A stretch of 35,742 nucleotides of DNA from Elusimicrobiota bacterium (GTDB lineage: Bacteria; Elusimicrobiota; Elusimicrobia; Elusimicrobiales; UBA9959): assembly GCA_022013385.1 (NCBI GenBank), contig JAKLQJ010000105.1:1-35742 (forward strand). The letters run 5' to 3'. The notes below the pieces were generated by a model that saw nothing but the letters and a program-made list of their open reading frames with translations, searched no databases and was not told where the DNA came from. Of this stretch, positions 30,311 through 35,742 are shown piece after piece. How positions within the stretch are numbered: position 1 is the stretch's first letter; every line of letters starts with the position of its first letter. The translations under genes were made by a program, and so were the position numbers.

Positions 30311-30844
30311 TTATTGCGGATGCGCCTTTTTAAACTCTTTTATTTCTTCTTTATGATTATTTTTAAGTTCCCTAATCTCTTTTCTGTGCCGAGCCTTCAT
30401 CTTCACGCAAACTTTTTTGGATTCAAATAAATTCTTTGGGTCGGCATTTTTCTCTAAAGCTTCAATTTCTTTTCTTTGATTTTTTTTCAACTTAACCATT
30501 TCCATATTCTGAATTTTTCTTAATTCGGCAAGTGTGGTAACCCCACCACCTGCTTTCCTGCTGAAAGCGGGACTGTTTTTCATCCCGCCAAAGGCGGGAT
30601 AAACAGGTGGTGGGGTAATTTCAGGCTTCTCTTTTTCTTCAGATTTATTCTCAGCGTTTTCAGCTGATTCCATAGGATAATCTTTTATATCGCCTAAAAA
30701 ACTTTTTCTACCTTCAGTTACCGCTGTAGATTTCTCAACATTTTCAGCGCTTAAAGTTTCAGCTATAGCGGAATTCTTAATATCTTCCGCGCTCAAAATT
30801 GAAACCGCTAAAAAACCTGAAACCACAAATATCAATATTTTCAT
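30311..30844 (-). CDS. Small secreted charged coiled-coil-like protein with a repeat-encoded insert
   Basis: I do not recognise a family. With the ATG at 30844 the 177-residue product has a signal peptide (MKILIFVVSGFLAVSILSAED), a Ser/Glu/Ala-rich middle, and a C-terminal helix (about 115-175) of alternating basic and acidic residues with near-repeats (KNQRKEIEAL, ARHRKEIREL, NHKEEIKEF). Residues 77-102 (PPPVYPAFGG... to KAGGGV) are encoded by a nested palindromic element that stays in frame, so the protein tolerates or has adopted the insert. A longer frame from 30898 would begin inside the 49-bp repeat and places 18 residues before the signal peptide. GGAAGTGGG lies upstream. The helix resembles periplasmic stress-type proteins only in composition. 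Confidence 0.6.
   Translation of the reverse strand: MKILIFVVSGFLAVSILSAEDIKNSAIAETLSAENVEKSTAVTEGRKSFLGDIKDYPMESAENAENKSEEKEKPEITPPPVYPAFGGMKNSPAFSRKAGGGVTTLAELRKIQNMEMVKLKKNQRKEIEALEKNADPKNLFESKKVCVKMKARHRKEIRELKNNHKEEIKEFKKAHPQ
30541..30615. repeat. Nested palindromic element, family A copy inside a coding frame
   Basis: Outer arms CCCCACCACCTG (30541-30552) and CAGGTGGTGGGG (30604-30615) are perfect complements. Inner parts are TCCTGC...AGCGGGA and TCCCGCC-AAA-GGCGGGA. It aligns with the reverse complement of the copy at 4704-4782 over its full length. Where that copy has CCCTAC/GTAGGG this one has CCCCAC/GTGGGG, a compensated change that keeps the stem. Confidence 0.9.
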
Positions 30845-30851
30845 TTTTTTA

Positions 30852-30900
30852 CCCACTTCCGCCAAACGGCGAAAAAAAGGAATCTCCTTATTTTCCATAT
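30852..30900 (-). repeat. 49-bp inverted repeat, right copy
   Basis: Reverse complement of 29893-29941 with one mismatch by my count. It forms the 5' leader of the small secreted-protein gene and ends about seven bases before that gene's ATG. An 8-bp stepped array (CCATATT, CATATGT, CGTATTC type units) continues to about 30928. Confidence 0.9.
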
Positions 30901-30945
30901 CCCCATATTCTCATATGTCCGTATTCCAATTTAATTAGTTTCCAA

Positions 30946-31002
30946 CCCCCGAGGAGTCCTTCGAAGCAACTCAACCACGATGTTCCGCAGCCACCTCGGG
31001 GG
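30946..31002. repeat. Palindrome with 9-bp arms (terminator-like)
   Basis: CCCCCGAGG (30946-30954) and CCTCGGGGG (30994-31002) enclose 39 bp. On the plus strand TATTTTTG follows. Lying between two minus-strand genes it could end transcription from the epimerase operon or be one more palindromic repeat. Confidence 0.6.
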
Positions 31003-31032
31003 TATTTTTGCTTTTGTACTAATAACCTATTT

Positions 31033-31085
31033 CCGTATTCCCATATTTCCTTGTTGCCTAATTACCTAATTGCCTTTTTTTATTT
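31033..31085. repeat. Degenerate octamer array, duplicated inverted at 34097
   Basis: Units of eight bases beginning with CC (CCGTATTC, CCATATTT, CCTTGTTG, CCTAATTA, CCTAATTG) run from 31033 to 31072 and pass into a T-run. Positions 31049-31085 match the reverse complement of 34097-34133 at 36 of 37 positions. Confidence 0.8.
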
Positions 31086-31108
31086 TAACTCTCAAACTCT
31101 CTCAGCTC

Positions 31109-32206
31109 TTAACTGTTTTTTATTATTGCTAAATTAGGTTTTACGCCTATGCCTTTTTTTACCTTGTCTATTTCGTATATTCCTGACCGCTTTATTATCG
31201 CGCCGCTGCTCATTATTTTATCTTTAACAAAGAACGGCGTATCCAAATCTATAAAATCAAAACCGCCAAGCCCGCCGGCGAAATGCGCGGCGCATAAAGA
31301 AGAGAGGGAGCTTTCAAGCATCTCACCCATCATAAGCTTAACATTTTTGATTCTAGCCAAATTATAAATTTCGCGCGCGCTAGCAAGTCCAAATTTCATT
31401 AGTTTTATGTTTATGGCATTGGCATAGCCATTTTTTATAATCTTAAAAGCGTCTTCAACCGAGGATACGCTTTCATCGGCGCAAACAGGCATTTTTAATT
31501 TGCCCGATAAAAACTTAAGCCCTTCATAATCTTCTTTCGCCGTCGGCTGTTCAAACACCAAAGGGAAAACCTGATACTTTTCAAGAGTTTTGATAAACCT
31601 GAAAGCTGTATTAGCGTCATAAGCGCAATTAGCGTCAAGGCAAATACCGGCCCCTGCGGCAATTTTGCAAACGCTAATAACCCTGTTTATATCCTTGTCA
31701 AAATCAACTCCCACTTTTATTTTGAAAATGTTAAAACCCTGCTCCGCCATTTTTTTTATAAAGGAATAATTGTTTTTTTCTCCGCCGATTACCAGCGTTA
31801 TATCGCTTTTAATCTTCTCGCATTTATCTCCGTAAAATTTCCACAAAGGAATATTCAAAGATTTGGTCAAAGCGTCTAAAATAGCCATTTCAACAGCGGC
31901 CAAAGCGCAACGATTTTTATCCAGCTTCTGCTCGGCAAACACAAATAGCTTAAAATAATCGGCAATGTCTTTTCCTTCAAACCACACGGCCGCCTTCTTC
32001 AAATTATTAAAAGTTAAACTCTGAGTCTCCCCCGTTATGTGATTTGCTAAGGCCGCCTCGCCAAAACCTTTAATCCCGCCTTTAAGCTCCGCCTCAAAAA
32101 GAATATTTTCAAGCCGCGCGTGACTGCCGCTTGAAACGGTAAAGGGCATAAACAAATCAGCGTGTAATTTTCTAACTCTGACTTTTTTTATAATGGTTTC
32201 TTTCAT
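31109..32206 (-). CDS. Enolase-superfamily dipeptide epimerase (L-Ala-D/L-Glu epimerase-like)
   Basis: A 365-residue member of the muconate-lactonizing branch of the enolase superfamily. The catalytic lysines of the KxK motif are Lys162 and Lys164 (FKIKVG); metal ligands are Asp191 (CLDANCAYD), Glu219 (FEQP) and Asp244 (CADESV); the opposite-face base is Lys268 (INIKLMKFG). These identify an acid-base epimerase or racemase, most like L-Ala-D/L-Glu (dipeptide) epimerases that process peptidoglycan-derived peptides; o-succinylbenzoate synthase is less likely given the DxD-type C-terminal loop (DLDTPFF). The ATG at 32206 directly follows a TTG and lies 9 bp from the end of the upstream WecA-like gene, so translation is probably coupled. 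The match with the MurC-like and WecA genes suggests wall turnover. Confidence 0.85.
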   Translation of the reverse strand: MKETIIKKVRVRKLHADLFMPFTVSSGSHARLENILFEAELKGGIKGFGEAALANHITGETQSLTFNNLKKAAVWFEGKDIADYFKLFVFAEQKLDKNRCALAAVEMAILDALTKSLNIPLWKFYGDKCEKIKSDITLVIGGEKNNYSFIKKMAEQGFNIFKIKVGVDFDKDINRVISVCKIAAGAGICLDANCAYDANTAFRFIKTLEKYQVFPLVFEQPTAKEDYEGLKFLSGKLKMPVCADESVSSVEDAFKIIKNGYANAINIKLMKFGLASAREIYNLARIKNVKLMMGEMLESSLSSLCAAHFAGGLGGFDFIDLDTPFFVKDKIMSSGAIIKRSGIYEIDKVKKGIGVKPNLAIIKNS

Positions 32207-32214
32207 CAAGGATT

Positions 32215-33369
32215 TTAAGGAAATATCTTTCGTTTGTCTCTATCACCTGTGAGCTTCCGCCCAATAAGCATCAACATGACAACTAAAATAAAAACTAATA
32301 CCGCTTGAAGAAGAAGAAAAATGGTTCCCAATGTGGAATTGGTATAACGCATTGTCCATGCGCTAAGCCCAAGACAAATATTAAGCAAAAAAATAAAGCC
32401 CACCGTGCTTTTAACTCCAAACCCAAGATTCATAAGCCGATGGTGGAAATGGTCGGTTGAGGTATATTCCAGCCATTCTTTTAAATTTTTGATTTTTCCG
32501 TTTTTTATTCTGGATATCGTAGTATAAATCATATCAAAAATAGGAATGCCCAAAATAAGGATAGGCGTGCTTAAAGCAACCATAGGATTATCCGTAGCCC
32601 AACTGCCGGCGAGAGCGAGACAACCTAAAATAAAACCTATAAAAGTGGAGCCTCCGTCCCCAAGAAAAATCTTAGCAGGCTGCCAATTGGTTTTCAGCAA
32701 ACCTATGCATCCTCCGGCCATAGCGGCGGATAAAAAAGCCACCATATGCTGACTGGAATTCCACGCGATGCCGAGAAATAAAAGCGAACATACAGCGCCC
32801 ATGCTTAAAGCCAAACCGTCTATGCCGTCCATAAAATTAAAAGCATTGGTTATTCCGACTAACCATATAATGGAAAGGGTATATGAAAAAATATCGCCGA
32901 ATGGCATTTGCAGAGTAAAACTGATTTGAAGACCGCAAAAAACAACGATTAAGGCAGCCACAAACTGCCAAAATAATCTTACGCGAGCCGTTAGACCCCT
33001 GATATCATCCGCCACTCCAAGAATAAAAATTATAGTTCCGCCTATAATTATTCCGACAATTTTGGGCGAGAATTGATAACTTCTGATAACTGTGAAAATA
33101 AAAGCCGCGTATACTGCAAGTCCACCCAGTCTCGGCATTGTCTTGGAATGAATCTTTCTCGGGCCGGGATAATCCATAGCTCCGATTTTCTTCGCCAAAA
33201 TCATGCTTAAAGGAGTTAATAATGCCGCAATAAATGTCGCGATAATAAACAAATAAAACCAACGAATTCCTGCTTCCCAAGTCCACGCTGAAAAACCGCC
33301 GACTGGAAATAAAACCATGAGAACCGCTACGATGACAAAATAGAATGTTGAGCTTTTTATTATTCTCAT
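32215..33369 (-). CDS. WecA/MraY-family polyprenyl-phosphate sugar-1-phosphate transferase
   Basis: A 384-residue membrane enzyme with about eleven helices that transfers a sugar-1-phosphate (usually GlcNAc-1-P) from UDP-sugar to undecaprenyl phosphate, the first step of O-antigen, teichoic or capsule glycans. Family landmarks are DYPGPRKIHSKTMPRLGGLAVY, GVADDIRGL, NAFNFMDGIDGLA (catalytic Asp), FLGDGGSTFIGF and the C-terminal STDHFHHRLMNLGF. The DHFHHRL block is the WecA/TagO-type carbohydrate-recognition motif and not that of MraY. It overlaps the PIG-L deacetylase gene by 4 bp, which invites the idea that the deacetylase acts on the same GlcNAc. The epimerase gene follows within 10 bp. Confidence 0.92.
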   Translation of the reverse strand: MRIIKSSTFYFVIVAVLMVLFPVGGFSAWTWEAGIRWFYLFIIATFIAALLTPLSMILAKKIGAMDYPGPRKIHSKTMPRLGGLAVYAAFIFTVIRSYQFSPKIVGIIIGGTIIFILGVADDIRGLTARVRLFWQFVAALIVVFCGLQISFTLQMPFGDIFSYTLSIIWLVGITNAFNFMDGIDGLALSMGAVCSLLFLGIAWNSSQHMVAFLSAAMAGGCIGLLKTNWQPAKIFLGDGGSTFIGFILGCLALAGSWATDNPMVALSTPILILGIPIFDMIYTTISRIKNGKIKNLKEWLEYTSTDHFHHRLMNLGFGVKSTVGFIFLLNICLGLSAWTMRYTNSTLGTIFLLLQAVLVFILVVMLMLIGRKLTGDRDKRKIFP

Positions 33370-33989
33370 CTTTTTAATAATAACTCCAACGACAATCTTT
33401 GAGGAACAAAGGCCTCTGCGTATTTAACCCTATTCTGATAACCCCTGAATATCGCGGCGCTTTTCGCGCTTTCTATAATTGATAAATTCTTGACCCTTGT
33501 CTTATAGACTTGTGATTTATGGCATTTTAAAAGCTGTTCTTTCTTAGGCATAACTCGGCCTATATCAAAAAAAACAGTCGGCAAAAAATTAAGCGTTGTC
33601 GGCACTTCATAGAAAAGAATATTCTTCATATACCGCGCCGCCGTTTCAACAGCCTTCGCTAAATTTCTATGGTCCTGGTGAGTATCTTCAAGATAGTTTG
33701 CAAGAATAATATCGGGCTTCACTTTATTGAGAGTCTTTTCAATAACCTGTATAAGTTCCCGTCCCATATTTACGTCGGTATCCTCAAAATTTCCGTAGAA
33801 TAGCGATGCTTTTAAAATCGCCGCGGATTTTTTTTGCTCAATCCATCTTTCATCACTATTGCCGCCGACATTCCCTTTAGTTATTACGAGAAGATTTATT
33901 TTATGGTTATCCTTAAACAGCTTATAAAGAACTCCGCCGCAGCCAAACTCAATATCGTCAGGATGCGCGCCTATGGCAAGTATTTTCAT
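33366..33989 (-). CDS. PIG-L family deacetylase (BshB-like)
   Basis: A 207-residue zinc-dependent de-N-acetylase. The N-terminal metal motif is AHPDDIEFGCGG (His9, Asp11, Asp12), and the third ligand lies in DTHQDHRN. Family enzymes remove acetyl from GlcNAc groups, for example GlcNAc-malate in bacillithiol synthesis (BshB1) or GlcNAc-PI. The C-terminal part (PTTLNFLPTVFFDIGRVMPKKEQLLKCHKSQ) is close to BshB1-type proteins by eye, but no bshA or bshC lies nearby. The overlap with a WecA-type gene makes an undecaprenyl-linked or nucleotide-sugar GlcNAc an equal candidate. The ATG at 33989 follows GAGGT six bases upstream; four residues ahead of it are dropped. Confidence 0.85.
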   Translation of the reverse strand: MKILAIGAHPDDIEFGCGGVLYKLFKDNHKINLLVITKGNVGGNSDERWIEQKKSAAILKASLFYGNFEDTDVNMGRELIQVIEKTLNKVKPDIILANYLEDTHQDHRNLAKAVETAARYMKNILFYEVPTTLNFLPTVFFDIGRVMPKKEQLLKCHKSQVYKTRVKNLSIIESAKSAAIFRGYQNRVKYAEAFVPQRLSLELLLKR

Positions 33990-34068
33990 TGTATACCTCA
34001 TTAATCAAGCTACATTGCGTTATAAGTTAGCAAAATAATGTGCGCGGTATCAATGGGGAAATAGTTTA

Positions 34069-34141
34069 GAGTTAAGAGTTAAAGAGTTAAGAGTTGAAAT
34101 AAAAAAAGGCAATTAGGTTATTAGGCAACAAGGGAATTAGG
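34069..34141. repeat. Degenerate heptamer then octamer array
   Basis: GAGTTAA units (34069-34097, with one extra A) are followed by octamers CAATTAGG, TTATTAGG, CAACAAGG and GAATTAGG (34110-34141). The second part is the inverted near-copy of 31049-31085. It lies in the gap between the amylase and the deacetylase gene. Confidence 0.85.
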
Positions 34142-34158
34142 CAAACTCGCTAACCGGC

Positions 34159-34251
34159 TAACTGGAACATGGTGACTGGCAACTGGCCTGTCCCGCCTCT
34201 ATGGCGGGATGACTGGAAACTGGTGACTGATTACCTGTTACCTGTTTTATC
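34159..34251. repeat. Heptamer array with inner hairpin, running into the amylase 3' end
   Basis: Heptamers TAACTGG, AACATGG, TGACTGG, CAACTGG (34159-34186) are interrupted by a hairpin TCCCGCC-TCTAT-GGCGGGA (34191-34209) and continue as AAACTGG, TGACTGA, TTACCTG twice and TTTTATC (34217-34251). The last units encode the final seven residues and stop codon of the alpha-amylase. Confidence 0.8.
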
Positions 34252-35511
34252 TACCTGCGTTTTTTTGACCCAAATTTTATACTCGTAACCCTTGGCTTGA
34301 AGCTGCCATTCGAGGCCGGGCTGCCAATAACCGCTGCCTATTTTCATAGCTACTTTACCATCTATTACAGCGGAATAAACATCTTGAGAAGCTTTCACAA
34401 TGCGAACGGAACTTCCTGAATTTATTCCGAAAGCCTTTCTTATTTTTATTAAAGCGGTGATTTCGTTTTTTAAGCCGCAGTCAAAAAAATGAGTCCAATA
34501 AATGCATGGAATACCGGGATGAGTAAGGATATAAGCATAACCTTGCATGATTTTATCACCGGGGAAAGGCCATGCCTTATGCTTGCCGTCGGATGAAGCT
34601 CTATCAATAGTATCATGGTTATCAATAAAAGTTACGGTATTTATAGGCCACCAGCCTATAAGCCCCGCGGGCGCCAAATATCTGTCCATTAAGCGCGAAT
34701 ATTGTTTATCCTTAACCGCTTGCTGCAGCAATCCTTTTGTGGTAAAATCAAAAACCTTTATTTTTCCGCCGGAAGAATTAATCCAATCGCAAAGCTGTTG
34801 TCTGTGTTCGTCGGGATTATTTATATCTAAAGTGTCCCAAATTTCGGCGACGGAAAAAACAGGATTTGAAGACTGTTCATATGATTTGAAATATTCCGGA
34901 GCTATTCCTCTGGCATAATCATAACGCCAGCCGTCATAGCCGATATGATTTCTTAACCTGTTCAGCCACGCCGCAATACTTTCTCTGACATAGTTTTGTG
35001 TATGATCAATATCGCGGGCGGCATGAAAACCCTTGCCTGTATCGGGATTGCCTTTGCCTTGTCCCCATTCATCATCTGAACAAACTGAATCCGGAGCCCA
35101 CGCGGGAGCGGTAAAATCAGCCCAATCCAATGTGCCGACTCTATGATTAAGTACAATATCGCCTATAACTTTAATACCGTTGGAATGAAACGCTTTTATC
35201 GCTGAAATAAGCTGAGCTTTTGTTCCGTATTTGGAATCCAGAATATCAAGTTTTCTGGGAAGGTATCCCTCAGGCCCGAGAGAATCGGATGACGGAGGAA
35301 ACCATATAATATCAATCCCGGCTGAAGATATTTGTTCCGCTTGATTCTTTAGAACAGACCACCATGGAGCCGTTTTCCATGCCGTCCAGTGAAACCCCTG
35401 CATCATAACCGTGCTTTCGCCGCGATAAGCCGCATGCGAAAAGCCGCTAAACACAGTAAAAGTTAGAAATGCAAGTATAATTTTATGAAACATTTTGCTT
35501 TTCATATTCAT
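34231..35511 (-). CDS. Secreted alpha-amylase (GH13)
   Basis: An extracellular or periplasmic enzyme that hydrolyses alpha-1,4-glucans. With the ATG at 35511 it has a signal peptide (MFHKIILAFLTFTVFSGFSHA within the first 30 residues) and a GH13 barrel. Region I is DIVLNHR, the nucleophile Asp198 lies in GWRYDYARG, the acid/base Glu223 in SVAEIW and the third acid Asp300 in FIDNHDT. The compact 426-residue size and MQGFHW start resemble the plant/GH13_6-like group. No Shine-Dalgarno site precedes any candidate ATG; TTGACA lies about 35 bp upstream of 35511, so a leaderless or very short-leader mRNA is possible. The last residues (about QVDKTGNR) are encoded by a heptamer array. MalQ would handle its products inside the cell. 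Confidence 0.9.
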   Translation of the reverse strand: MNMKSKMFHKIILAFLTFTVFSGFSHAAYRGESTVMMQGFHWTAWKTAPWWSVLKNQAEQISSAGIDIIWFPPSSDSLGPEGYLPRKLDILDSKYGTKAQLISAIKAFHSNGIKVIGDIVLNHRVGTLDWADFTAPAWAPDSVCSDDEWGQGKGNPDTGKGFHAARDIDHTQNYVRESIAAWLNRLRNHIGYDGWRYDYARGIAPEYFKSYEQSSNPVFSVAEIWDTLDINNPDEHRQQLCDWINSSGGKIKVFDFTTKGLLQQAVKDKQYSRLMDRYLAPAGLIGWWPINTVTFIDNHDTIDRASSDGKHKAWPFPGDKIMQGYAYILTHPGIPCIYWTHFFDCGLKNEITALIKIRKAFGINSGSSVRIVKASQDVYSAVIDGKVAMKIGSGYWQPGLEWQLQAKGYEYKIWVKKTQVDKTGNR

Positions 35512-35585
35512 ATATATACTTTTTACCACAAATTGGCATTTTGTCAAGAGCATTAAGGCTCTGGAAAAGAATTAACTTGCCATTT

Positions 35586-35734
35586 GGCTGGCTGATTTTT
35601 GAGCGAAACGAGAAACGAAGAGCGAGTGGCGCCTATGGCGCCATAAGCGATGAGTGACGAAGTTGGTCGTCCACAAAGCTTCCGACACTTTATGAGGCAT
35701 AGCCTCGTTTATTGTAGCCAAAAATCAGCCAGCC
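35586..35734. repeat. Composite palindromic element with 43-bp core copy 3
   Basis: A perfect 16-bp inverted repeat (GGCTGGCTGATTTTTG at 35586-35601; complement at 35719-35734) encloses a hairpin TGGCGCC-TAT-GGCGCCA (35627-35643) and, on the minus strand, the 43-bp core (35664-35706). In the core's small hairpin the A-T pair of copies 1 and 2 is replaced by G-C (GAGGC-TAT-GCCTC), a compensated change. It is upstream of the amylase gene at the window edge. Confidence 0.88.
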
Positions 35735-35742
35735 CCATAGCA

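Noticed and set aside
1-35742. tRNA or rRNA genes
   Set aside because: No T-loop GTTCRANNC with matching acceptor stems and no rRNA landmark sequence was seen in the gene-less gaps; a covariance search would settle it.

Overview
The window is a 35.7 kb, AT-rich (roughly 40% G+C by eye) bacterial chromosome segment. It carries metabolic, envelope and signalling genes and no rRNA, tRNA, CRISPR array or intact transposase that I could see. The gene set suggests a Gram-negative-type, largely anaerobic heterotroph: lipoproteins with lipoboxes, a TRAP transporter with a TatT-type partner, an EtfA with a ferredoxin head, histidine ammonia-lyase with fused FtcD, DUF1015, DUF6485 and DUF3307. An uncultured lineage in the Elusimicrobiota/Omnitrophota/Firestonebacteria range would fit, but nothing here fixes the phylum.

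Layout. 1-4.3 kb: the 3' end of a transcriptional-regulator-like ATPase, a repeat-rich gap, DUF2007, a lipoprotein cyclophilin, a MurC-like ligase on the minus strand, and the Cys-rich DUF6485 gene diverging from it around a 31-bp perfect palindrome. 4.3-10.2 kb (+): ridA, malQ (GH77), then a four-gene TRAP operon (TatT lipoprotein, DctP, DctQ, DctM). 10.3-10.9 kb: an RHH/RelE toxin-antitoxin pair with a clear promoter and 10-bp phased repeats. 11-15.3 kb (-): a TMTC-like GT-C/TPR membrane protein, a small basic ORF, an unrecognised 582-aa protein with a possible nuclease-like C-terminal segment, and directly upstream of it a strongly base-paired candidate RNA of about 130 nt. 15.3-18.8 kb (-): DUF1015, histidine ammonia-lyase and a DnaQ-like exonuclease. 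18.9-23.9 kb (-): DUF3307, CHASE2-adenylate cyclase and a large sensor histidine kinase. 24.3-29.8 kb (-): EtfA with ferredoxin head, EtfB, acyl-CoA dehydrogenase and FtcD. 30.3-35.5 kb (-): a small secreted charged protein, a tight operon of dipeptide epimerase, WecA-like transferase and PIG-L deacetylase, and a secreted alpha-amylase.

How the genes fit together. HutH and FtcD are two ends of histidine breakdown to glutamate and formimino-folate (HutU and HutI are not in the window). EtfAB plus acyl-CoA dehydrogenase form an electron-transfer module that may bifurcate electrons. Amylase outside the cell and MalQ inside form a maltodextrin route. The PIG-L/WecA/epimerase operon and the MurC-like ligase point to envelope or peptidoglycan-fragment work.

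The most unusual property of the window is its repeats. Three kinds are interwoven: (i) palindromic elements of about 75-85 bp with nested hairpins at three sites, one inside a coding frame and one supplying the Shine-Dalgarno and start region of hutH; (ii) a conserved 43-bp core present three times, with a compensatory base change, in settings with outer inverted repeats; (iii) degenerate arrays of 7- or 8-bp units in at least seven intergenic gaps that in two places run into genes (dctP 5' end, amylase 3' end). Two of these regions are near-identical inverted duplications (48/49 and 36/37 bp).
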